From the NCBI GenBank assembly GCA_036514635.1, contig DATBWU010000173.1:1-31825 (forward strand): 31,825 nucleotides of DNA. Direction: 5' to 3'. Source of the DNA: DASSFZ01 sp036514635. Lineage in GTDB: Bacteria > Chloroflexota > Anaerolineae > Fen-1058. This document shows positions 7,243 through 14,666 of the stretch, piece after piece. Every line of letters begins with the position of its first letter. The stretch's first letter is position 1. A program made the position numbers and the translations under genes. Below the pieces are notes generated by a model. It searched no databases. It was not told the DNA's origin and saw nothing but the letters and a program-made list of their open reading frames with translations.

Positions 7243-8694
7243 TCACGGCTTCCAACCCGGCTTTGGCACTTGGGCCGGTATGGCGAACGGCCCCGCGCCG
7301 AGATCATCGAAGTAGCCATAGGTGTTGAGCGCGCCATAGGAGAAGATCGCCACGCCGGGTGCACCGGCGACGCGAGCGGCGTCGATGCGGGCGAAGATTT
7401 CGGCCGTGCTGGTGTAGGCGGCAGAGATGCCGGGGATGACGTATCGACCATGATCGTCAGCCAGGAAGCCTTGCATGCGCGCCGTCCACGCGACCAGGTC
7501 GGTGATAATGTCCGACGAATACAGCATCGGTATGTTCGCGTCGATAATACCGGCGGCGAGCCACGCTTTGGAATCCTGATAGTACGAGTTGCGCCCACCG
7601 GTATAGTTCGGCCACACGGCGGCGCTGACCCAGGCGTCGGGCTTGATGCTCGTAACCGCAGAGTAAACTTGAGCGACGAGACTGGAGATTTGCGCGCGCT
7701 GGAAGTCCGGCTGCCATTGCGCAAAGGTGAGCGTGGGCGAGATCGCAAGCGTATCGGTGTAAGCCTGCCGCGTGAAGGGATCGTGGGAGTAGGTTGAGCC
7801 GGGATAGCGCACCAGATCGAGATGCACGCCGTCGATGTCGTAGCGCGTGACCAGATCGGCGGCGACGGCGGCGACGTGACTCCGCGTCAGCGAGAGCGCG
7901 GGTGTCGCCCACAGATAGTCACTACAGGTCGCGTAGCTATCCGGGCCGGAAACCGTCCACACGCGCCAATCGTCCCACGTCACCGAGTAGGACAGCGACC
8001 AGAAGAGATGCGTCGGCGTGACGGTTTCGGGCGGCGCGCCGAGGCCGCACACCCACGCCGGGAAGACGTTGATGTAGGCGTGAACCTGGATGCCTTGCGC
8101 GTGCGCTTGCGCGACCAGGTGTGCCAACGGGTCCCAGCCCGGATCGACGCCAAGTGTTTTGGTCAGATTGCCGGTCAAGCGTGCCGCCCACGGCTCCAGA
8201 CCCGGCGTGTAGTAAGCATCGGCTGTGCCGCGCACCTGGAACAAGATCGCGTTGAAGTTCGCCGTCTTCACGTTATTCACGATCGTGTCGAGAGTGGCCG
8301 TGGTCGGTGTGATGCCGAAGCCGGTCCAATCGAAGCGACTGATCCATACGCCGCGAAACTCGTCAGGTGAGTGGTTCTTCGCAACGAGCGGCAGGTAAGT
8401 GGTGACTGTGAGAGTCGAAGATGCTGACAGGCGAGCGGACGACGGATGAGCCGCGATGGGTAAGAATGAGTGTGGACGTGTGGAGGTAGCGGCCGGCGGC
8501 GGCGATTGTGTGTAGCCATTCTCGAAATACCACGCTTCCAGTCCGCCGACGCGCGTCCACCAGTCGATCGGTTGGGGAGCCGGATCGGCGGATCGGGCGG
8601 CGAAGGTCGGTAACGCGAGCGAGATGGCAATCAGCGCCACCGAAGCCAGTACACCAACCATGCCGAGACGCACGAGGAGGATCGATCTAGCCAT
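7243..8694 (-). CDS. Secreted GHL10/DUF187-type glycoside hydrolase
   Basis: Encodes 483 aa. A signal peptide or signal anchor (residues about 1-33) is followed by a Pro/Ser-rich linker to about residue 108. The catalytic-type domain begins at EFRGVWISRFDW and continues with FNAILFQVRGTADAYYTP, VHAYINVFPAW and IDGVHLDLVRYPG, the pattern of glycosyl-hydrolase-like family 10 (a TIM-barrel family). Acidic residues near the ends of barrel strands are retained. It probably cleaves an extracellular or cell-wall glycan; the substrate is unknown. The TATACT box lies only 6 bp before the ATG, so the transcript is predicted to be leaderless. Confidence 0.85.
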   Translation of the reverse strand: MARSILLVRLGMVGVLASVALIAISLALPTFAARSADPAPQPIDWWTRVGGLEAWYFENGYTQSPPPAATSTRPHSFLPIAAHPSSARLSASSTLTVTTYLPLVAKNHSPDEFRGVWISRFDWTGFGITPTTATLDTIVNNVKTANFNAILFQVRGTADAYYTPGLEPWAARLTGNLTKTLGVDPGWDPLAHLVAQAHAQGIQVHAYINVFPAWVCGLGAPPETVTPTHLFWSLSYSVTWDDWRVWTVSGPDSYATCSDYLWATPALSLTRSHVAAVAADLVTRYDIDGVHLDLVRYPGSTYSHDPFTRQAYTDTLAISPTLTFAQWQPDFQRAQISSLVAQVYSAVTSIKPDAWVSAAVWPNYTGGRNSYYQDSKAWLAAGIIDANIPMLYSSDIITDLVAWTARMQGFLADDHGRYVIPGISAAYTSTAEIFARIDAARVAGAPGVAIFSYGALNTYGYFDDLGAGPFAIPAQVPKPGWKP

Positions 8695-8700
8695 GCGGCG

Positions 8701-8709
8701 AGTATATCA
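8701..8709 (-). promoter_or_regulatory. Extended -10 promoter giving a leaderless glycoside hydrolase transcript
   Basis: On the minus strand TGA-TATACT (8709-8701) is an extended -10. Six bases (CGCCGC) separate it from the ATG at 8694, so the usual +1 falls on the A of the start codon. The -35 region is weak. Confidence 0.6.
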
Positions 8710-8760
8710 CGCCGGGGCGAAACCCGGTTTCTTCTCACTGCCGGGCCTTTCTATTGTCAT

Positions 8761-8861
8761 CGCCCTCCGGGCGGAGGGCGCGGGAATCGGCTGAAGCCGA
8801 TTGGCCGGCAGCCCGGTTGACCGGGCTTCCACGTTTTCAGCCGGACGGTGAACCGTCCGGC
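8761..8861. repeat. Cluster of hairpins with different stems and similar loops
   Basis: Four hairpins in tandem: 8761-8780 (GC-rich, loop GGGC), 8785-8802 (stem AATCGGC, loop TGAA), 8811-8826 (stem GCCCGG, loop TTGA) and 8840-8861 (stem GCCGGACGG, loop TGAA). Stems are unrelated, while three of the four loops fit T-N-R-A. Related hairpins recur at 8991-9090, 21661-21712, 24148-24247 and 27319-27389. No gene lies in 8695-9302. Confidence 0.85.
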
Positions 8862-8920
8862 GTTCCCGACCACGGCGTACTCCACAAGTGCTCCAGGCCC
8901 GCGTCCTCGCGGGCACGCTC

Positions 8921-9184
8921 TCACCCTGAGAACTCCATATCGCCGGGTGGCGATATGCCTGAAGTCAGAAACTTGCGCGCCGCATGGCCGCGCGGCGATG
9001 AATTCGCCGCGCTACGCCGCTGCGCCCGATGAATTGGGCTAGTCGGATTCATCCGACGCTGGGGTGTAGCCCGCCGAGTTCATCGGCGGGCGGGCACAAC
9101 CTGGCAACGACCCAAGTTTCTGGGTAGCGCAGCGAAGGGTCTCATTTTTGCGCCAAGAGATGCTTCGCTTCGCTCAGCATGACG
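8921..9184. repeat. Composite repeat: 195-bp hairpin-rich insert in a degenerate SEAKNL/RFFASLRMT-type repeat
   Basis: The outer repeat (TCACCCTGAG on the left, CGCAGCGAAGGGTCTC and TTCGCTCAGCATGACGG on the right) is a truncated copy of the 118-bp element at 17987-18104. The insert 8931-9125 is flanked by AG at 8929-8930 and 9126-9127. It contains the inverted pair AGAAACTTG / CAAGTTTCT and hairpins at 8991-9011, 9024-9039, 9042-9057 and 9070-9090. A close relative occupies the identical position in the outer repeat at 24034-24344, in the opposite orientation. Confidence 0.8.
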
Positions 9185-9244
9185 GAGGAACGACTTTGAA
9201 TAGACCCTGTTCTTTAGCGGGGGATACCCGATCGATCGGCGCTA

Positions 9245-9253
9245 TGCTATAAT
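9245..9253 (+). promoter_or_regulatory. Extended -10 promoter of the ftsK-like gene
   Basis: TGC-TATAAT at 9245-9253 is a full extended -10; no good -35 is seen. The predicted leader to the ATG at 9303 is about 43 nt and lacks a strong Shine-Dalgarno sequence. Confidence 0.6.
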
Positions 9254-9302
9254 CCCTTACAGTTGCGAACATTCGTTTTACTTGTGTTTACTGGATAGTG
9301 CG

Positions 9303-11630
9303 ATGGCGAAGGGATCGTCTAAAGGCAAGGCAAAAAGCAAAGGCAAGGGCAACGGCAAGCGGCGGCCAGGTGAACCGTTGATCCGCCTGACCCTGAACCA
9401 GAGGCTCGACATCCTCGGCCTGGCGCTCGTCGGCATTGCGGGCATCACGATTCTGGGTTTTCTGTCGCCCAACCGGACGGATCCAATCAGTGCCTGGCTG
9501 ACCTGGCTACGCACGACGTTCGGCCTGGGGGTGTTCATCGTCCCGGTTGTCATCGGCGCGGTGGGTCTGTGGCTGCTTCTGCGCTCGTTCGAAGGCGTGC
9601 CTCGGCCTCACGGCGCGCAACTGGTGGGGTTTGGCCTCACGTTCTTGGTTGCGTTGGCGACGCTGAGCTGGATCGATGCCTCACTCGAACGCGGCGAGGG
9701 CTGGGGCGGGACGGTGGGCGATTGGTTCCAGCGCCTGGTGTCGAGCGCGGTCGGCGATACGGGCGGCGTGATCGTGTTGGCCGTGTGGTGGTTGTTGGGG
9801 ATCGCGCTGCTGTTCGACGTGTCGCCGAGCGAGATGGCCGTTGGGCTAGCCCGCATCGCGCGATCACTGCGGCGCGAATCAGCGCAAGGCTACACAATCA
9901 ACCAGCCGATGAAGGCCGATACGGCGCGATCGGCTCTGCCCAAAGTGATCGGAGGCACGACCGATACGGCCCCACTGTCCACGCTCCGTACGGTCGATGT
10001 TCCGCGCAGGCCTGCGCCCGGGCCCGATCGACCGGTGGCGGTGCGAGCGTCGCCCGCCGCGCCGGCAGCCGAGCCGCCCAAGCCCGGGCCGGCGAAGCCG
10101 GAGCCGATGGAGACCGAACCCACCGGCCCGATCTTCCCGCGCATCATCGGTGGCGGGCAGCCGTGGCAGGTGCCGAAAGTCACCGACGTTTTCATCGCCG
10201 GCAGCGAAGCGCCGATGACCGAAGACGATATTCGCCAGAAGGTGAACGTCATCGAAGAGACGCTGCACTCGTTCGGCGTCGAAGGCAAAATCGTCGAGGT
10301 GAACCGGGGACCGGCGATCACACAGTTCGGCGTGGAGCCGGGCTTCATCAATCGCGCGGGCAAGCTCACAAAGGTCAAAGTCAGCAAGATCAGCGCGCTG
10401 GCCGACGATCTGGCGCTGGCGCTGGCGGCCAAGAGCATCCGCATCGAAGCGCCGGTTCCGGGCCGCAACATCGTCGGCATCGAAGTGCCGAACGGCGAAA
10501 CATCGATCGTGTCGCTGCTTGACGTGATCGAGAGCGAAGCCTTCCAGCGCATCGGCTCGCCGCTGCGCTTCGCGCTGGGGCAAGACGTGGCCGGCCAACC
10601 CATCGCCGCCGATCTGGCGATGATGCCCCACCTGCTGATCGCGGGCACGACGGGTTCGGGCAAGAGCGTGTGCGTCAACGCCATCGTCTCGTGCCTGCTG
10701 GCCTTCAACACGCCCGACGATCTGAAATTCCTGATGGTCGATCCCAAGCGCGTCGAGCTGACGCTGTACAACGGCATCCCGCACCTGATCGCGCCGGTCG
10801 TCGTCGATCTGGAGCGCGTGATCGGCGTGCTGAAGTGGGTGACCAACGAGATGGACACGCGCTACAAGAAGTTCGCGCAGGCGGGCGCGCGCAACATCGT
10901 CGATTTCAACGCGCGCGTCGCCACGGACGGAGGCGAGCAGAAGCTGCCCTACATCATCGTGGTGATCGACGAGCTGGCCGACCTGATGATGATGGCCCCC
11001 GACGAAACCGAGAAGATCATTTGCCGCCTGGCGCAGATGGCGCGCGCCACCGGCATCCATTTGATCATCTCGACGCAGCGACCCAGCGTCGATGTGGTGA
11101 CCGGCTTGATCAAGGCCAACTTCCCGGCGCGCATTTCGTTTGCGGTAGCATCCAGCATCGACTCGCGCGTCGTCATCGATACGACCGGCGCGGAGCGGTT
11201 GTTGGGACGCGGCGACATGCTGTTCATCTCGCCCGATTCGGGTGTGCCGCTGCGCGTGCAGGGTTGTTATGTGTCGGACATGGAAGTACACAACATCGTC
11301 CGTTACTGGAAGGGCGTGCGCGGCGCGGAGACGACGCTCGCGGAGCGCGTGCCCGCCGACACGCTGCCCATACACCAGCCGCCGTTGTTCGACGATTTGC
11401 CCGAAGCCGACGAGAGCGGCGAGGGTGTGGCGGAAGACGATTTGCTGGGGCGCGCGATCGAAGTGGTGCGCTTGCAGCGGCGAGCGAGTATCTCGCTGCT
11501 GCAGCGGCGCTTGCGCATCGGCTACACACGCGCGGCCCGGCTGATCGATTTGATGCAAGAGAAGGGCATCGTCAGCGCGGCGGAAGAAGGCAGTCGCTGG
11601 CGCGAGGTGCTGATGGATGGACCGCGCTAG
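9303..11630 (+). CDS. ftsK: FtsK/SpoIIIE-family DNA translocase
   Basis: Encodes 775 aa from ATG 9303; an in-frame TTG at 9282 is less likely. The N-terminus is very basic (Lys/Gly-rich), followed by about four membrane helices (residues about 40-175) and a Pro/Ala-rich linker (about 200-290). The alpha/beta motor has Walker A (AGTTGSGKS, about 447-455) and Walker B (VVIDELADLMMM). The C-terminal gamma domain is a winged helix (DLLGRAIEVVRLQRRASISLLQRRLRIGYTRAARLIDLM) that in this family reads polar DNA motifs. It should act at the division septum, pumping chromosomal DNA and promoting chromosome resolution. The gene stands alone between repeat-rich gaps. It is complete and of ordinary length for the short-linker SpoIIIE type. 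Confidence 0.95.
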   Translation: MAKGSSKGKAKSKGKGNGKRRPGEPLIRLTLNQRLDILGLALVGIAGITILGFLSPNRTDPISAWLTWLRTTFGLGVFIVPVVIGAVGLWLLLRSFEGVPRPHGAQLVGFGLTFLVALATLSWIDASLERGEGWGGTVGDWFQRLVSSAVGDTGGVIVLAVWWLLGIALLFDVSPSEMAVGLARIARSLRRESAQGYTINQPMKADTARSALPKVIGGTTDTAPLSTLRTVDVPRRPAPGPDRPVAVRASPAAPAAEPPKPGPAKPEPMETEPTGPIFPRIIGGGQPWQVPKVTDVFIAGSEAPMTEDDIRQKVNVIEETLHSFGVEGKIVEVNRGPAITQFGVEPGFINRAGKLTKVKVSKISALADDLALALAAKSIRIEAPVPGRNIVGIEVPNGETSIVSLLDVIESEAFQRIGSPLRFALGQDVAGQPIAADLAMMPHLLIAGTTGSGKSVCVNAIVSCLLAFNTPDDLKFLMVDPKRVELTLYNGIPHLIAPVVVDLERVIGVLKWVTNEMDTRYKKFAQAGARNIVDFNARVATDGGEQKLPYIIVVIDELADLMMMAPDETEKIICRLAQMARATGIHLIISTQRPSVDVVTGLIKANFPARISFAVASSIDSRVVIDTTGAERLLGRGDMLFISPDSGVPLRVQGCYVSDMEVHNIVRYWKGVRGAETTLAERVPADTLPIHQPPLFDDLPEADESGEGVAEDDLLGRAIEVVRLQRRASISLLQRRLRIGYTRAARLIDLMQEKGIVSAAEEGSRWREVLMDGPR

Positions 11631-11640
11631 AACGACCTAA

Positions 11641-11680
11641 CCCCCGTCCCCTTTCCCGATTCGGGAAGGGAGTGCAGGGA
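11641..11680. repeat. Short C-rich palindrome after ftsK
   Basis: CCCTTTCCCGA and TCGGGAAGGG (about 11649-11670) form a hairpin with one bulged base, flanked by CCCCCGT and AGTGCAGGGAG. It resembles a reduced member of the repeat family at 1731-1850. It may also aid transcription termination, but no T-tract follows. Confidence 0.55.
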
Positions 11681-11702
11681 GATAGGTTTGAATTACATTC
11701 TC

Positions 11703-11731
11703 TTGCCCGAACGCTCCTTTTGCACTATAAT
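11703..11731 (+). promoter_or_regulatory. Sigma-70-type promoter of the BMP receptor gene
   Basis: TTGCCC (11703-11708), 17-bp spacer, TATAAT (11726-11731). A start near 11738 gives a leader of about 158 nt before the ATG at 11896. Confidence 0.7.
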
Positions 11732-11737
11732 CTCAGC

Positions 11738-11895
11738 AGATTCCCCGAGCTGCCTTTCCAGACATACCATGTCTGACATCCCCCGCGATAGGAGGTGATC
11801 CGCCCGAAGGATACGCTGTGTGTTTGCGTCCGCCATTCCGTTTCCGCCACCTCTGTTGGATGCTATGTGCACACGCAAAGGAGAAGAGAGACCCC
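11738..11895 (+). promoter_or_regulatory. Long 5' leader of the BMP receptor mRNA
   Basis: Contains a perfect 7-bp hairpin CAGACAT-ACC-ATGTCTG (11759-11775) and an isolated 12-nt Shine-Dalgarno consensus (11790-11801) with no start codon at usual distance. TTTGCGT (11823-11829) can pair with ACGCAAA (11873-11879), partly covering the real Shine-Dalgarno AAAGGAG (11877-11883). No known riboswitch class was recognised. Confidence 0.4.
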
Positions 11896-13080
11896 ATGCG
11901 TAAGTTTTCTATGCTGTTGACCCTGCTGCTCATCGTGGCTGTTGCCTTGCCGGTCGCGACGTTGGTTCCGGTTGCTGCCGCACAAGAAACCGCCCCGGAC
12001 TGCACCCAGCCAGACGTTGTCTGCGTAGGTCTCGTCACCGATGTGGGTAAGGTGGATGATAAATCCTTTAACCAGTCCGCTTGGGAAGGCCTGCAGAAGG
12101 CCAAAGCCGATGGCGATGCCGACTGGATTCAGTACATTGAGACCACCGACTCGAAGGACTATGATAAGAACATTGCCACCTTCGCAGACGCGGGCTACGA
12201 TGTGATCGTGACCAGTGGTTTCAACCTGACCGATCCGACTTACGCGGCTGCCAAGAAATACCCGAACATTGTTTTCCTCGGCACGGATCAGTTCCTGTCG
12301 AAGGACGATAACCATCCTGATTGGCCGCTGCCCAACTTGGTTGGCCTGGTATACAACGAGGATCAATCGGGCTTCCTGGTGGGTGCTTTAGGTGCCATGC
12401 TGTCCAAGTCGCACAAGCTTGGCGCAGTCGCCGGTACCGATGCGGTTCCGCCCGTCTGGCGCTATGGTGAAGGCTATAAAGCCGGCGCGGCGTATGTAGA
12501 TGCAAAGCGCGGTACAAAGACTGAGGTCACTGTGGTCTATCACAGCGATGTCGGCTTTGACAAGACCTTCACCGATCCGACCTGGGGCGCCGATACGGCG
12601 AACTCTATGATGGACAAGGGTGCCGATGTGATCTTTGGCATCGGCGGCAAGACTGGCAACGGTGGGGTCATTGCGGCAGCCCAGCGTGGTCTGTATGGCG
12701 TTGGCGTGGATGTCGACCAGTACCTCACTCTGCCTGAGGCGCAGAAGCAACTGATTACCAGCGCTTTGAAGCCGATCACTGCCCCTGTCGCCGACCTGAT
12801 CAAACAGGCCAAGGCTGGTCAGATTGAGGGTGGTCTGTTTTTCGGTACGGCGGGCTATGCTCCCTATCATGATCAGGCGAGCTTAGTTCCAGCGGATGTG
12901 GATGCCGAGATGCAGGCGATTCTCAAGGGTCTGACCGATGGCACGATCAAAACCAATGTGCCTCCGGTGAAACCCGCTGAACAGGCCGGCGGCTTGGGTA
13001 CGACGACCTTGCTTATCATCATCGTGGTTGTGGTGGTCGTGTTAGTTGCGGTTTTCCTTTTCCGCCGCCGTAAGAAATAG
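11896..13080 (+). CDS. BMP-family (PnrA/Med-like) ABC transporter substrate-binding protein, C-terminally membrane-anchored
   Basis: Encodes 394 aa from ATG 11896. An upstream in-frame GTG at 11818 would add a stretch unlike a signal peptide. Residues 1-28 are a cleavable signal peptide (...VAAAQE) with no lipobox cysteine. The body has the BMP-family core: VGLVTDVGKVDDKSFNQSAWEGL near the N-terminus, then GYDVIVTSGFNLTDPTYAAAKKYPNIVFLGTDQ and VIFGIGGKTGNGGVIAAAQ. These receptors usually bind purine nucleosides. The C-terminus has a short linker, one hydrophobic helix rich in Ile and Val, and a basic RRRKK tail, so the receptor appears held by a C-terminal anchor instead of a lipid. It feeds the two permeases and ATPase downstream, although a terminator and a repeat-filled gap separate them. 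The exact substrate is not determined by sequence. Confidence 0.9.
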   Translation: MRKFSMLLTLLLIVAVALPVATLVPVAAAQETAPDCTQPDVVCVGLVTDVGKVDDKSFNQSAWEGLQKAKADGDADWIQYIETTDSKDYDKNIATFADAGYDVIVTSGFNLTDPTYAAAKKYPNIVFLGTDQFLSKDDNHPDWPLPNLVGLVYNEDQSGFLVGALGAMLSKSHKLGAVAGTDAVPPVWRYGEGYKAGAAYVDAKRGTKTEVTVVYHSDVGFDKTFTDPTWGADTANSMMDKGADVIFGIGGKTGNGGVIAAAQRGLYGVGVDVDQYLTLPEAQKQLITSALKPITAPVADLIKQAKAGQIEGGLFFGTAGYAPYHDQASLVPADVDAEMQAILKGLTDGTIKTNVPPVKPAEQAGGLGTTTLLIIIVVVVVVLVAVFLFRRRKK

Positions 13081-13101
13081 ATGTTTCCGATTTCCATCAA
13101 T

Positions 13102-13134
13102 AAAAAGTGGCGGCGCTCAGCGCCGCCACTTTTT
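13102..13134 (+). terminator. Strong Rho-independent terminator after the BMP receptor
   Basis: A perfect 15-bp stem (13102-13116 with 13120-13134), loop TCA, with an A-run on the left arm and a T-run on the right. The symmetric A/T tracts could serve both strands. It lies 21 bp after the stop codon and separates receptor from permease transcription, allowing receptor excess. Confidence 0.92.
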
Positions 13135-13176
13135 TGCTTTTAAATTCTGCATGATAACGTTTCTTCCTTCTTGCTA

Positions 13177-13381
13177 TATAATACAGGCATCTACGCTCAA
13201 CTAAAAACTGTATTAAGCCGTAGAAGAGGCTACAGAGAGGTCTTGTAGCGTCATAGGATTCTTGGCGTCTACGCTAGAACCAATCTTAGTGCAGTCCCCA
13301 ATAGCTCAATTCGGTTTGCGTCCCTGCGGGATACTTTAACCGGAATAACTGCTGGTTGCGTTTCCATGGAGTAATCACTAA
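13177..13381 (+). promoter_or_regulatory. Possible promoter and structured leader before the permease genes
   Basis: TATAAT at 13177-13182 has a weak -35. Downstream, near-repeated segments around 13186-13200 and 13265-13280 both contain TCTACGCT. TAGCGT (13246-13251) can pair with ACGCTA (13271-13276) or with the ACGCT of the upstream copy. CTACA (13230-13234) can pair with TGTAG (13244-13248), and CTAC with GTAG at 13220-13223. These pairings are mutually exclusive. No known riboswitch was recognised, and the stretch 13141-13536 contains no gene. Confidence 0.3.
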
Positions 13382-13512
13382 CTCACCTTACGCAGTCGGG
13401 CAGGATTTTACCGCAGAGGGCGCGGAGAACGCAGAGATTTGCCAGGAAATCCACTCTGCGCACTCTGCGTTCTCGGCGGTAAAATGGTCTTTTGCGTAAG
13501 GTGAGTCACTAA
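13375..13512. mobile_element. MITE-like element with 13-bp terminal inverted repeats and 7-bp target duplication
   Basis: The element is 13382-13505 (124 bp). Ends CTCACCTTACGCA (13382-13394) and TGCGTAAGGTGAG (13493-13505) are perfect inverted repeats, flanked directly by TCACTAA at 13375-13381 and 13506-13512. The interior is also palindromic (TTTTACCGC and GCGGTAAAA arms). It has no coding capacity. It ends 31 bp before the permease start, leaving the AGGAGG (13523-13528) intact. A second copy lies at 17942-18175. Confidence 0.88.
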
Positions 13513-13536
13513 TGATCTGCTCAGGAGGTATGTGCG

Positions 13537-14658
13537 ATGCAGAATTCCGACGAACAGGGACTCACTAAGAACTTAAAACGATTGTTGTATTCCCTGCTTG
13601 TGCCCTTGCTGGCTATCCTGACATCAATTATTCTCGGGGGTCTCATTATCAAAGCAGTCGGCGGTGATCCCATCGCCGCCTATCAAGGCCTATTACAGGG
13701 GGCCTTTGGCTCACCCCAAGCATTGAGTGAAACGGCGGTGTGGGCCACTCCCTACATCTTCGCAGGATTGGCAGTGGCAGTGGCCTTCAAAGGTGGACTG
13801 TTCAACATTGGCGCGGAAGGCCAACTGGCGCTTGGCGCGGTCACCGCCGCATTGATTGGCTACGCTCTGCCCGGCTGGCTTGACATGGATATTCCCGCGT
13901 TTATTCACATTCCATTGGCAGTGGGTTTGGGAGTGCTGGCCGGAGCGCTGTGGGCCGCTATTCCGGGCGCGCTCAAAGCATATACTGGCGGACACGAAGT
14001 CATCAACACGATCATGATGAATTATATTGCTCTCAACATCACCTCGTTCCTGCTCAACGGGCCGATGAAAAATCCTGATCCACTGAATCTCTCTGCTCGC
14101 ACTCCGGATATTGCTGTCAGTGCGCGCATTCCCCCGGTCTTTCCTGACTTACGCATCCACTGGGGCTTTGTGGCGGCCTTGCTCATCGCCGTGCTGATGT
14201 GGTGGATTCTCTGGAAGACAACCCTGGGCTTTGAAATCCGCACTGTTGGGGCCAACCCGGACGCGGCCCAGTATGCCGGCATTGATGTCAAACGGATCAT
14301 CGTACTCAGCATGGCCATCTCCGGTGCCCTGGCCGGACTGGCCGGCGCAATCGAAGTGACGGCCCTTAACTATCGCCACGAACTTGGGTTTTCCATCGGC
14401 TATGGTTTCGACGCCATTGCCATTGCCCTGCTTGGCAAAAGCAATCCTCTGGGCGTCGTACTGGCCGCGATCTTGTTCGGTGCAATGCGCAACGGTGCGA
14501 CCCGTATGCAGTTCCTGACGCAGATCCCGGTTGATATCATCTCGGTTATCCAAGCCTTGATTCTGTTATTCGTTGCTGCAGATGCCATCATTCGTTTCAT
14601 CTACCGCATACGCGTCCGTGAGGAACGGGTGGTGTTGACGCGCGGTTGGGGCGGTTAG
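13537..14658 (+). CDS. Nucleoside-type ABC transporter permease (first subunit)
   Basis: Encodes 373 aa with about 8-10 membrane helices. It belongs to the BPD_transp_2-type permeases that pair with BMP receptors. Characteristic segments include AVWATPYIFAGLAVAVAFKGGLFNIGAEGQLALGA and the cytoplasmic loop GFEIRTVGANPDAAQYAGIDVKRIIVLSMAISGALAGLAGA, the probable ATPase coupling region. The start is ATG 13537 with AGGAGG at 13523-13528. The stop is 8 bp before the second permease start. It forms half of the transmembrane channel for the substrate delivered by the BMP receptor. Confidence 0.93.
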   Translation: MQNSDEQGLTKNLKRLLYSLLVPLLAILTSIILGGLIIKAVGGDPIAAYQGLLQGAFGSPQALSETAVWATPYIFAGLAVAVAFKGGLFNIGAEGQLALGAVTAALIGYALPGWLDMDIPAFIHIPLAVGLGVLAGALWAAIPGALKAYTGGHEVINTIMMNYIALNITSFLLNGPMKNPDPLNLSARTPDIAVSARIPPVFPDLRIHWGFVAALLIAVLMWWILWKTTLGFEIRTVGANPDAAQYAGIDVKRIIVLSMAISGALAGLAGAIEVTALNYRHELGFSIGYGFDAIAIALLGKSNPLGVVLAAILFGAMRNGATRMQFLTQIPVDIISVIQALILLFVAADAIIRFIYRIRVREERVVLTRGWGG

Positions 14659-14666
14659 GAGGAAGC

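Noticed and set aside
9879..11558. 559-aa minus-strand open frame
   Set aside because: It lies wholly antisense to the FtsK translocase, whose motifs are intact. Composition is typical of a shadow frame.
11786..11806. Fragment resembling the complement of a 16S rRNA 3' end
   Set aside because: Only the 12-nt Shine-Dalgarno consensus matches; the surrounding sequence is not rRNA.
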